Source: Deltaproteobacteria bacterium (GTDB taxonomy: Bacteria > Myxococcota_A > UBA9042 > PHBI01). Taken from it: a stretch of 43,766 nucleotides of DNA. The DNA is taken from contig WYBB01000049.1 of the NCBI GenBank assembly GCA_011526585.1, positions 1-43,766 of the forward strand. The letters run 5' to 3'. This document shows, piece by piece, positions 23,335-33,225 of the stretch (position 1 is its first letter; each line of letters begins with the position of its first letter). A program made the translations under genes and the position numbers. Under the pieces are notes generated by a model. It saw only the letters and a list, made by a program, of their open reading frames with translations, made no database searches and had not been told where the DNA came from.

Positions 23335-23545
23335 AAAAGTCGCGCAGGCGCAGCGTGCGGAGGCCGCGGCGGGGAGAACAGGCGTGGATGGCTCACGATG
23401 CGGAGGAACTCTCCCAGACAGAAGATCGGAGCGCCCACGCCGCGCGGGCTTCGGCAAGACGGGTGATGGCGGCGAGGGCGGGTGCGTGCAGCGGCATCTC
23501 CGCGCGCGCCGCGTACACCAGCACGTTGGTGTCGACCGCGATCAC
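23335..23545 (-). pseudogene. frameshifted and truncated VapC-type PIN toxin
   Basis: The GTG start overlaps the antitoxin stop (GTGA). The first frame reads VIAVDTNVLVYAARAEMPLH and continues to AEARAAWAL, the N-terminal half of a PIN RNase with the first catalytic Asp (DTN). It then breaks and stops at 23393. The next frame continues the domain as PIFCLGEFLRIVSHPRLFSP with the conserved Glu. One missing base near 23428 explains the change. After about 65 residues PIN similarity ends where sequence next to pntB begins, so the C-terminal acidic residues are absent. The toxin should be inactive even without the frameshift. The lower boundary is approximate. Confidence 0.65.
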
Positions 23546-23778
23546 TCCTCGCCCATGACGTCGTAGAGCGCGTTGCGATCCGCGACATCGACGCCGCCGA
23601 GGTAGCGACCGCTCACCGGGGTCCAGCTGAGCTTGAAGCGCTCGGTCCGCCTCGGGCCCTTGGCGAGCGCGGCCGCGAGGGCCTGCTCGATGAGGGCGGT
23701 GAGCGTCGTGCCCTGCTCACGCGCGACCTTGCGTGCGCGCGCCAGAAGCCGATCATCGAGGTCGAGCGTCGTTCTCAT
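23542..23778 (-). CDS. vapB: VapB-like antitoxin, probably orphaned
   Basis: 78 residues. MRTTLDLDDRLLARARKVAR followed by TTLTALIEQALAAAL is a ribbon-helix-helix DNA-binding domain typical of VapB antitoxins. The C-terminal part (RFKLSWTPVSGRYLGGVDVA) would normally wrap the toxin. Its stop overlaps the toxin start, the usual TA arrangement. The antitoxin frame is intact whereas the toxin is broken. A near-palindrome immediately upstream may be its own operator. No ribosome site is obvious. The assignment to VapB rests on fold pattern and the PIN partner. Confidence 0.75.
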   Translation of the reverse strand: MRTTLDLDDRLLARARKVAREQGTTLTALIEQALAAALAKGPRRTERFKLSWTPVSGRYLGGVDVADRNALYDVMGEE

Positions 23779-23795
23779 GCACCATGCATGGGTGC
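23779..23795 (-). promoter_or_regulatory. near-palindrome before vapB, possible autoregulatory operator
   Basis: GCACCATGCATGGGTGC is an inverted repeat apart from one extra G, centred on the palindrome ATGCAT and touching the vapB start codon. Antitoxins of this fold commonly repress their own operon at such sites. The function here is inferred. Confidence 0.4.
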
Positions 23796-23914
23796 GGTGC
23801 AGCTCGGTGTCAACGCGGGGACTCGCCATGCAGCTCGTCCAACGACACGAGCTCGCCGGCGACGAGCCCCGTCTCGTCCATCGTATCGACGCGCAGAGCC
23901 AGGCCGGCTCGACG

Positions 23915-23979
23915 GCGCGCGTCTCGGCCGAGACGCCGGCGGCGGCGCTCGCCGGGAGGTCGTGAGCTGGGGCCACGGA
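23915..23979 (+). repeat. degenerate copy 2 of the pntB 3' end
   Basis: It encodes ARVSAETPAAALAGRS and a stop in the same phase as the pntB tail, and the match runs on past the stop through GGGGCCACGGA. It is about 89% identical to 23252-23315. It has no start or upstream pntB sequence, so it is a remnant. It places the vapBC remnant between direct repeats about 600 bp apart. Confidence 0.7.
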
Positions 23980-24052
23980 ATCGGGCTGGCGACGAAAGGG
24001 TTACACGGCCGCCTGAATGCCGTGGGATCGCCCGGCGTCGACGGCCTCGCGC

Positions 24053-24079
24053 TTGCCTCTGCCGCGCATGCGCTCTAAT
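24053..24079 (+). promoter_or_regulatory. candidate sigma-70-like promoter
   Basis: TTGCCT (24053-24058) and TCTAAT (24074-24079) are separated by 15 bp, upstream of the secreted-protein gene at 24125. The -10 matches five of six consensus bases, but the spacer is short. Confidence 0.35.
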
Positions 24080-24124
24080 GGTTCCGCGTCACACATCGCT
24101 CAGCCGCTCCGGAGAGCTCGCAAC

Positions 24125-25060
24125 ATGGTCCGATTTGCACACAGCGCCGTCCTCCTCCTCGCCCTCACCGCCCTCGGTCTGTCCGCGCGGGCGACCAGCG
24201 CCAAGGACTTCAGCGGCGCCTTGGGTTGGATCCCGGCCGAGGTCTCGACGCTCATCGCCATCGATCTCGATGGAGCGCGAAAAACCTCCTTCTTCAAGGA
24301 GCTGCAGAAGGAGATCATCGACCTCACCGGCTACGGCCGCGACATGGCGCAGATGAAGCGCGAGGCCGGCCTCGACGTGATGGCGAGCGTCAAGACCATC
24401 GTCTACGCCGGCCCCGACGAGGTGATCAAGAAGGCCAAGCAGTCGCTCATCATCCTCGAGGGCGAGTTCGACCAGGCCAAGATCAAGGAATACTACGAGA
24501 AGAAGTCGAAGGTGCCGCTCGCCGAGAAGACCCACGCGCTCGGGCCGTACTTCGAGATCGGCGGCGACTCGTGCGTGATCTTCCACGGCGGCTTCGCGGT
24601 CTTCGGCAACAAGGCCCTCTTCGACAAGGCGCTGGCCGCGAAGAAGGCGAACGAAGGCGGCAAGAACGCCAAGGTCAACGCGCTGGTGCAGCGCATGAAG
24701 GGCTCGAAGCACGGCTTCGGGGTGATCGCCGGCTCGGCCCAGCTCAAGAAGTTCCTCGGCAAGGACTTCGGCGAGGTGCAGGACGTCACGAGCGCGGCGC
24801 TCGGCTTCGACTTCTCGACCGGCTTCGGCCTGGAGATCATCGGCGTCTTCCCGAACGCCGCCAAGGCGACGAGCGTCGCCGGCTCGGTCACCGAGGAGCT
24901 CAACGCGCTGGCGGCCGATCCGGAGATGAAGGAGATCGGCCTCGAAGAGCCGCTCTCCAAGGTCAAGGCGACCGCCGTCGGCAGCGAGGTCAAGATCGCG
25001 CTGGCCCTCGACGCGACCGGCGCGGCGAGCTTCGCCAAGAGCCTGAAAGAGCTCTTCTGA
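24125..25060 (+). CDS. secreted protein of unknown function, DUF3352-like
   Basis: 311 residues with a clear signal peptide (MVRFAHSAVLLLALTALGLS, cleavage after TSA near 26). GGAGAG precedes the ATG, and upstream in-frame codons are rejected as lacking such a site. The mature protein is rich in Lys and Ala and alternates strands and helices: GWIPAEVSTLIAIDLDGA, KTIVYAGPDEV, FFKELQKEIIDL. That resembles DUF3352-like exported proteins in which two similar halves pack together. I do not know a function. It is monocistronic and convergent with the glycosyltransferase, separated by paired hairpin repeats. Confidence 0.75.
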   Translation: MVRFAHSAVLLLALTALGLSARATSAKDFSGALGWIPAEVSTLIAIDLDGARKTSFFKELQKEIIDLTGYGRDMAQMKREAGLDVMASVKTIVYAGPDEVIKKAKQSLIILEGEFDQAKIKEYYEKKSKVPLAEKTHALGPYFEIGGDSCVIFHGGFAVFGNKALFDKALAAKKANEGGKNAKVNALVQRMKGSKHGFGVIAGSAQLKKFLGKDFGEVQDVTSAALGFDFSTGFGLEIIGVFPNAAKATSVAGSVTEELNALAADPEMKEIGLEEPLSKVKATAVGSEVKIALALDATGAASFAKSLKELF

Positions 25061-25067
25061 GCTCCGC

Positions 25068-25119
25068 GGGCGGCCACGAGGGCCGCCCCTACGATGGCGG
25101 GCGGCCACGAGGGCCGCCC
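25068..25119. repeat. two tandem REP-like hairpins between convergent genes
   Basis: Two copies of an identical hairpin, GGGCGGCC-ACGAG-GGCCGCCC, lie at 25068-25088 and 25099-25119 with a 31-bp period. Each has an 8-bp perfect stem. They sit between two stop codons, where they could end transcription in both directions. Their form is that of REP-like dispersed repeats. Confidence 0.7.
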
Positions 25120-25136
25120 CCGCCGCGATCGGCGGT

Positions 25137-26300
25137 TCAGAGGCGCTGGTAGGCGGCGAAGAGCGCGGCAAAGTGATCGTGCATCGTGCCGATGCGGTGC
25201 TGCGCGCACTCGAGCGCGGCGCTCTTCAGGAGCTCGCGCGGGCGCGCGAGCAGGCGCTGCATCGCCTGGGCGCAGGCGGCCGCGTCGCCGGCGGGGTAGG
25301 TCTCGGCGTAGGCGTCGGCGGCGAGATCGGCGGCGCCGCCGACGTCGGGCACGACCAGCGGCAAGCCCGAGCAGATCGCCTCGGCGACGACCAGGCCGTA
25401 GGTCTCGGCGGCGCTGCCGTGCAGGAAGCCGTCGGCGGAGGCGAGCGTCGTCGCGACGAGCTCGCGGTCGGCGACGAAGCCGGCGACGTGCACGCCGGGG
25501 ATGGCGCGCGCGCGGCGGCGCACCCACGCCTCGAGCGGGCCCTGGCCGAAGATGACGAGGCCCATCGGGCGCGCCTTGCGGGCGCGGGCGAAGGCGTCGA
25601 GCAGGGTGCCGAGGCGCTTCTCCGGGTGAAAGCGCGAGATGGCGACCCAGAGCGGGGTCTCGTGCGCGGGCGCGTCGCCGAGGCCGCACTCGGCGAGCCA
25701 GCGCGCCTTGACGCGCGGGTCGGCGTGGCGTGGGGAAAAGCGCGCCTTGTCGATCCCGAACGGGACCGCCAGGGCGTTGTCGATGCCGCGGCCGGCGAGG
25801 CGCTCGGCGAGCCACTGGCCGGCGACGATGGTACGGTCGAAGCGGCGGGCGAGCGCGCGCAGGTAGGCCCAGTACGGGGTGAAGAGCGCGTCGACGCGCG
25901 CGTTGCCGACGAGGCGGCCGAGCAGCGTCTGCGGATAGACCGCGACCGGGTCCTGGTGGAAGATGAAGGCCTTCTTCGCCGGGCCGCGCCAGCGCGCGGC
26001 GAACCAGCCGCCGCTCCAGGGAGAGCTGCCCTCGACGACGTCGGGCTGGATGGCGTCGAGCGCGGCGTGCACGGCCCGCTCGTTCCAGAGCACATGGTAG
26101 CGCGGGTCGAGCGGCATCGGCGGACCCTTGATCCAGACGATGCGACCGCCGAGCTTGTCTTCGTGGCGGTCCTCGGGACCGGGGGCGATGACGACGACCT
26201 CGTGGCCGAGCGCGGCGCCGGCTTCGAGCTTCTGGTGCACGTAGGTGCGCACCCCGCCGCCCTTTTCGGCGTAGAACTCCGAGACGTCGGCGATCCTCAT
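25137..26300 (-). CDS. GT4-family glycosyltransferase
   Basis: 387 residues with the two Rossmann-like halves of a GT-B enzyme. The N-terminal part has the acceptor-side Gly loop (EFYAEKGGGVRTYVHQKL). The C-terminal part has WVAISRFHPEKRLGTLLDAF, VIFGQGP and the donor-binding EX7E motif ETYGLVVAEA near 310. It is a retaining transferase using a nucleotide sugar; patterns such as SRFHPEKR recall alpha-mannosyltransferases, but the sugar and acceptor cannot be told from sequence. It has no membrane segment and is probably peripheral at the inner face. It is divergent from argC across 119 bp. Confidence 0.88.
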   Translation of the reverse strand: MRIADVSEFYAEKGGGVRTYVHQKLEAGAALGHEVVVIAPGPEDRHEDKLGGRIVWIKGPPMPLDPRYHVLWNERAVHAALDAIQPDVVEGSSPWSGGWFAARWRGPAKKAFIFHQDPVAVYPQTLLGRLVGNARVDALFTPYWAYLRALARRFDRTIVAGQWLAERLAGRGIDNALAVPFGIDKARFSPRHADPRVKARWLAECGLGDAPAHETPLWVAISRFHPEKRLGTLLDAFARARKARPMGLVIFGQGPLEAWVRRRARAIPGVHVAGFVADRELVATTLASADGFLHGSAAETYGLVVAEAICSGLPLVVPDVGGAADLAADAYAETYPAGDAAACAQAMQRLLARPRELLKSAALECAQHRIGTMHDHFAALFAAYQRL

Positions 26301-26419
26301 GGCGACTCGTCCTGGCCCATGGCGCGGTGCGCGTGCATCTCGGCCTCGTTAGTCCCACACTGGAAATTCGGGCGCAACGTGATATCCGTGCCGGTCTTCC
26401 CGTTCAGGGTGACGGTGCG

Positions 26420-27481
26420 ATGACAGAGCGAGACGTGATCAGGGTCGGCGTCGCCGGCGTCAGGGGCTACAAGGGGTTCGAGACGGTGCGCTACATCGCG
26501 CGCCACCCGCGCTTCCGCGTGGTGATGATCTCGTCGGACGCGATGGCCGGCCACCGCCTGAAGGACCTCGACCGCGACTTCTCGCGCGACGGCATGGCGC
26601 AGGCGGTCGGCTACAACGACACCGTGATGGCGTGCAAGGACCACGGGGTCGAGCTGATGTTCCTCGGCACCGAGCCCGAGATGTGCGCACGCCTGGGCGG
26701 CGAGCTGCTCGAGGCCGGCGCGCGCGTGATGGATCTGTCGGGCGCGCACGCGATCCGCGACCCGCAAGCGTACGCGCAGACCTATGGCTTCCCCTACCCC
26801 GCCGCGGCGGCGCAGGCGCTCTTCGGGCTCACCGAGCACCAGGCGCCCGGCGCGTTCGCGGGCCAGCGCCTCGTCGCCAACCCCGGCGCCTACGCGACGA
26901 CCGTGCTGCTCGCGCTCTTGCCGCTGGCCAGAGGGGGCCTCGTCGAGCCGGGCAGCGTCGTCGTCGACGCCAAGGCCTCGTCGTCGACGGCGGGTCGCAA
27001 GGCCAGAATTTCACTACTATTTTCTGAGCTGCACGACAACTGCTACGCCAACCGCATCGACCGTCACCAGTACACCAGCGAGATCCAGCAGGAGCTCGAG
27101 GCCGCCGCCGGCAAGGGCTTTCGCCTGACCCTGGCGACGCACCTCATGCCGGTCGCGCGCGGGGTGATCGCGACGGCGTACCTGCGCGTCGCCGGCGAGG
27201 CGGACCCGCACAAGGCGGTCGAGCGCGTGCGCGCGGCGCTGCGCGCGGCCTACGCCGAGTCACCGTTCGTGCAGGTGCTCGAGCGCGCCGAGGACGTGCA
27301 CCTGCGGAGCGTCGTCGGCACCAACCGCTGCCTCATCGGCGCGACCGCGGACGGCTGGGGCGAGCGCGTGATCGTCGTCGCCGCGCTCGACAACCTCGGC
27401 AAGGGCACGGCCGGCCAGGCGATCCAGAACGCCAACCTCGTCTTCGGGTTGCCTGAGACGATGGGCCTCGCCGCGATGTGA
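26420..27481 (+). CDS. argC: ArgC-like N-acetyl-glutamyl-phosphate reductase lacking the catalytic Cys
   Basis: 353 residues of the ArgC family, which normally reduces N-acetyl-glutamyl phosphate to the semialdehyde with NADPH in arginine synthesis. Family features are VAGVRGYKGFETVRYIARHP, MDLSGAHAIRD, FGLTEH, the HRHxPEI-like DRHQYTSEI, and DNLGKGTAGQAIQN. The invariant nucleophile in NPGCYAT is Ala157 here (NPGAYAT, codon GCC), and the usual SGxSGAGR loop is changed to SSSTAGRK. Normal chemistry should not be possible, so this may be a paralogue with another role. No other arg gene is nearby. A stretch of A/T-rich rare codons lies at 27005-27030. The start follows a weak AGGGTG site. Confidence 0.8.
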   Translation: MTERDVIRVGVAGVRGYKGFETVRYIARHPRFRVVMISSDAMAGHRLKDLDRDFSRDGMAQAVGYNDTVMACKDHGVELMFLGTEPEMCARLGGELLEAGARVMDLSGAHAIRDPQAYAQTYGFPYPAAAAQALFGLTEHQAPGAFAGQRLVANPGAYATTVLLALLPLARGGLVEPGSVVVDAKASSSTAGRKARISLLFSELHDNCYANRIDRHQYTSEIQQELEAAAGKGFRLTLATHLMPVARGVIATAYLRVAGEADPHKAVERVRAALRAAYAESPFVQVLERAEDVHLRSVVGTNRCLIGATADGWGERVIVVAALDNLGKGTAGQAIQNANLVFGLPETMGLAAM

Positions 27482-27492
27482 GGCCCCTGGGC

Positions 27493-30180
<2,688 letters not shown>

Positions 30181-30303
30181 CGTGCCTCCGTGATCGGACC
30201 GTCTAACAAAGAAGCACGCGGTGCGGAACGGCGCTCGGTGGGTCACCGACAGGTGTACCTTTTCGCACGGTGCCCGCCGAGTACGCGTGACCGGGACGAG
30301 GCC

Positions 30304-31206
30304 TCAGGCGATGACGAGGCTCAACGTCGTCGTCGCGCGCGCCAGCTCGATCGTCTGTCCCCAGCCGAGCTCGATGCGGTCGTCCTCGACGCCGTCGCCG
30401 AAGACGGTGCCGCCGACGTTCATCTCCGAGGTGACGCGCAGCGCGACGCCCGGCGCGAGGCGCCCGGTGGTGAGCGAGGCCTGCGTCGCGACGCTCGGCC
30501 AGGGCTCGCGCACGTAGAACGCGAGATCGGGATCACGCGGACCGGGCGGCGGCGCCGGGTCCTTCATCTGCGTCGTGATGCTGCGCGTCCAGCCGGTCGC
30601 GCCGGTGCCGGTCGACACGATGAGGCCCGACGAGGAGTGGCGCTCGCTCATGTCGGCGAGCGCGATGCGATAGCGCGCCGACTGGTGGGTGCGGTGGCCG
30701 ACGAAGATCTCGTTGAGCGCGACGAGGCGCTGCCCGTCGGCCGTCGTCGCCTGCACCATGGTGCGCGCCTCCGAGCGCAGGCGGTGCGCCGCGAAGGTCT
30801 CGTAGATGTCGGCGATGGCGCTCGGGAGCCAGCGCACGAGCACGCCCTCGTAGAGGTCGGGGGCCGGGTTGACGCCGACGACCGGCTGCCCGGCGAGGTA
30901 CTTGGCGACGTTGGCGACGAGGCCGTCCTGGCCCACGGCGACGACCAGGTCCTCGGGCTCGAAGAGGAAGCGGTCGAGCTCGGCGCGCGTCACGCGAGCG
31001 CGCCGCCAGCTGAGCGGGATGGCGGTCTGCACGGCGTGCAGCGCCGAGGCGAGCTGCGTGTGGTGGTGGCTGACCTCGCCGACGTCCTGACCGCGCGAGG
31101 CGAGGAAGAAGCGCGCCTGCTGCAGGGTGCCGTGGCGCTGCACCAGCTCGTCGAGCTCGGACGGGCGCGACACGATGACGACCCGCGGCGGCAGCGTCGT
31201 GCCCAT
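30304..31206 (-). CDS. NAD-kinase-like protein with altered GGDG motif
   Basis: 300 residues resembling ATP-NAD kinase: NEIFVGHRTHQSARYRI (165-181) and SSGLIVSTGTGATGW (192-206) match the NAD-binding region. The nucleotide-binding GGDG signature reads VGQDG (91-95), retaining the Asp and second Gly. The early part (VVIVSRPSELDELVQRHGTL) is typical of a divergent NAD-kinase subfamily. The likely role is phosphorylation of, or binding to, NAD(H); activity is uncertain because of the changed motif. It is the last gene of a three-gene unit, 6 bp after the SPFH gene, downstream of a Nudix-type regulator that also suggests an NAD link. Confidence 0.8.
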   Translation of the reverse strand: MGTTLPPRVVIVSRPSELDELVQRHGTLQQARFFLASRGQDVGEVSHHHTQLASALHAVQTAIPLSWRRARVTRAELDRFLFEPEDLVVAVGQDGLVANVAKYLAGQPVVGVNPAPDLYEGVLVRWLPSAIADIYETFAAHRLRSEARTMVQATTADGQRLVALNEIFVGHRTHQSARYRIALADMSERHSSSGLIVSTGTGATGWTRSITTQMKDPAPPPGPRDPDLAFYVREPWPSVATQASLTTGRLAPGVALRVTSEMNVGGTVFGDGVEDDRIELGWGQTIELARATTTLSLVIA

Positions 31207-31212
31207 CGCCCG

Positions 31213-32235
31213 CTACTCCTGCGCCTCGAGGTTGCGCGCCTGCGCGCCGAGCACCCGCTGGAGGAGCGGCCCGAGGCTGTCGGGCGCGAGCGTCAGGTGC
31301 TCGATGGTGTGCAGGTTCGACGCGAGCTCGCGCGCCGCCAGACCGAGCAGCGCCGCCGACGGCAGGTCGCGGTAGATGTGCATGCGCTCGCGCTCGGCCT
31401 CGACCCTGGCCTCCTCGGTGACGCGCAGGGCGCTGGCCGACGCCTCGGCCTCGATGCGCTGGTTTTCGGCCGCGCCCTCGGCCGCGATCCTGCGCGCCTC
31501 GATCTCGTCGCTGATGCGCTTCTTCTCGTTCTGGCCGCGCTGCGCGATGAGCGCCTCCTCGCGGCGCGCCAGCGCGATCTTGTTGGCGAGCTCGTTTTCC
31601 TGGATGGCGCGCTCCTTGTCGACCGCGAGCGCGCGCCGCGCGAAGGTCGCCTCGTCCGCGGCCTGCTGGATCCGCTCGCGCGCCGGCATCTGCAGCGCCT
31701 TGTCGAGCTCGGGCGACGGCCTGACCGAGAGGATGCGCGTCGCGACGACCGCCAGCCCGAGCGAGATGAGCGCCTGGTCGGCGGCGAGCCCGCGACCGAC
31801 CACGTCGCGCAGGCCGTCGGCGCCGCCCTCGAGCAGCGCGCCGAGCGGGTGGCGGCCGAGGTAGGCGGCGACGAGCTCCTGGGCGCGCTGGATCACGACG
31901 GCGGCGAGCTTGTCGAGGGGATCGGAGCGGAAGGCGCCGGTTTTGGCGTCGATGGAGAAGTCGATGCGGCTGGCGAGCAGATCGGGGTCGGCGGTGCGCA
32001 CCGCGACGACGCCGTTGACGCTGACCTCCTGGAAGTCGGACGAGCGCGAGGACACGACGAAGGCGAGGTCCTTGTCCTCGAGCGGCACCTCGGCGAGCGA
32101 GGCGCCCAGCGGCAGGAACCAGAAGGCGAGCCCGGGGCCCGAGCGCTTCTTCTTGCCGCGCTTGAAGAAGACGACGTGCGCGGTCGGCTCGGCGCGGAGG
32201 TGGCGGGCGATGGGGTAGCTGCGGATCTCGGCCAT
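31213..32235 (-). CDS. SPFH/band 7 domain protein
   Basis: 340 residues. A band 7 domain occupies about 20-200 (FFKRGKKKRSGPGLAFWFLP, VNGVVAVRTADPDLLASRID, LGRHPLGALL, GLAVVATRILSVRPSPELDK). A long charged Ala/Glu/Arg coiled-coil follows at about 200-290 (RRALAVDKERAIQENELANK), then a short C-terminal region. There is no clear membrane helix, so membrane association would be by the SPFH fold or oligomerisation. SPFH proteins form ring or raft scaffolds that gather partner proteins. It sits between the NrtR-like regulator (25-bp gap) and the NAD-kinase-like gene (6-bp gap) and is surely co-transcribed with them. Confidence 0.9.
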   Translation of the reverse strand: MAEIRSYPIARHLRAEPTAHVVFFKRGKKKRSGPGLAFWFLPLGASLAEVPLEDKDLAFVVSSRSSDFQEVSVNGVVAVRTADPDLLASRIDFSIDAKTGAFRSDPLDKLAAVVIQRAQELVAAYLGRHPLGALLEGGADGLRDVVGRGLAADQALISLGLAVVATRILSVRPSPELDKALQMPARERIQQAADEATFARRALAVDKERAIQENELANKIALARREEALIAQRGQNEKKRISDEIEARRIAAEGAAENQRIEAEASASALRVTEEARVEAERERMHIYRDLPSAALLGLAARELASNLHTIEHLTLAPDSLGPLLQRVLGAQARNLEAQE

Positions 32236-32260
32236 GACGTGTCTCCTCTTCGTGCTGTGA

Positions 32261-32980
32261 TCAGGTCGCGCTGCGCCGGCTGAAGCGATAGAGCTCGGCC
32301 GGGCGGTGGAGCACGTCGCGCTCGTGCGCGCCGGTGGCTTCGAGGAGCCCGGTGGCGAGCATGCGACGGCGGAAGGAGTCCTTGTTGAGCGGCTCGCCGC
32401 GGATGACCTCGTGCACCTCCTGGAGCTCGCGCAGCGTGAACTCGAGCGGCAGGAGCTGGAAGCCGATCGGGGTGTAGTCGAGCTTGCCGCGCAGGCGCTT
32501 GACCGCGAGCCCGAGGATGTCGGCGTGATCGAGGAAGAGCGGCAGCGGCTGGCCGTCGGCGTCGAGCGCCTCGACCGGACCGCCCGTCTCGCCCGGCCAC
32601 GGCACGTGCACGCGGGCGCTGCGGACGCGGTCGAGGCGCTTCACCTGGAAGCGGGCGGCGTCGACGAGCGCGAAGTAGGTGACGGTGATCACGCGGCCGC
32701 GCGGGTCGCGCAGCACGTCGCCGAAGGTGTAGAGCTGCTCGAGGAAGATCCCGGCCATGCCGATCTTGTCGGCCATGACCCGGTTGGCCGCGTCCTCGAG
32801 CGACTCGTCGATGTGCACGAAGCCGCCGGGCAGCGCCCACGAGCCGCGCTCCGGCGCCTCGCTCCGGCGATAGAGCGCGACGTGCAGCGCGCCGTCGGCG
32901 ACGGTCAGGACCACCACGTCGACCGTCACGCTCGGGTGCGGCCAGTCGGCGAGGGTCTTTGGTGGGGAGCGTTGGGGCAT
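32261..32980 (-). CDS. NrtR-type regulator: degenerate Nudix domain plus winged helix
   Basis: 239 residues. An N-terminal Nudix domain (about 15-150) has GSWALPGGFVHIDESLEDAA. In the Nudix box the catalytic RExxEE is RVMADK (67-72), so hydrolysis is unlikely. The C-terminus (about 165-235) is the winged helix typical of NrtR: GFQLLPLEFTLRELQEVHEV, NKDSFRRRML, HRPAELYRF. NrtR proteins are transcription factors that sense ADP-ribose or related NAD metabolites and control NAD genes. Here it heads an operon with SPFH and NAD-kinase-like genes and lies 22 bp downstream of a palindrome in the promoter, which suggests autoregulation. Ligand and target are inferred. Confidence 0.87.
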   Translation of the reverse strand: MPQRSPPKTLADWPHPSVTVDVVVLTVADGALHVALYRRSEAPERGSWALPGGFVHIDESLEDAANRVMADKIGMAGIFLEQLYTFGDVLRDPRGRVITVTYFALVDAARFQVKRLDRVRSARVHVPWPGETGGPVEALDADGQPLPLFLDHADILGLAVKRLRGKLDYTPIGFQLLPLEFTLRELQEVHEVIRGEPLNKDSFRRRMLATGLLEATGAHERDVLHRPAELYRFSRRSAT

Positions 32981-33001
32981 CGTCGCGGGTTCTGAGGTCT
33001 A

Positions 33002-33040
33002 ATATGCAACATGCATATATGCACCTGACATCTAAGTCAA
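33002..33040 (-). promoter_or_regulatory. promoter with embedded palindromic operator for the NrtR-SPFH-NADK operon
   Basis: On the minus strand TTGACT (33035-33040) and TATGCA (33012-33017) are separated by 17 bp, a good sigma-70-like pair. The -10 lies within ATATGCA-ACA-TGCATAT (33002-33018), a perfect inverted repeat, and within the perfect palindrome TGCATATATGCA (33012-33023). The A/T-rich patch stands out in this GC-rich sequence. A repressor bound here would block the promoter; the NrtR-like product is the obvious candidate. Confidence 0.65.
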
Positions 33041-33225
33041 GCCGTCGGCGACCTGCCGGGTGCGCAAGGCTACGCCGAGGCGTGGTCGGGCCATGTGAAC
33101 GGCCTGGTCGGCGACGGACCTCGCGGCGCGGCTCCCCGAGCGCTACCCGACGCGCGGCGATGCGCGTGGGAGTCTGGGCGTGTGCCGGGCTCGGGTGGCT
33201 CGGCCTTCGCTCGTGGAGGCAGGTC

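Noticed and set aside
17591..23466. Very long open frames antisense to the DUF11 gene and pntAB on both strands (up to about 1,800 codons)
   Set aside because: They are Arg/Ala/His-rich shadows caused by high GC; the sense frames carry clear domains.
23795..23914. Plus-strand peptide (MQLVQRHELAGDEPRL...) leading into the degenerate pntB tail
   Set aside because: Short, no ribosome site, and its end is the pntB duplication; probably remnant DNA.
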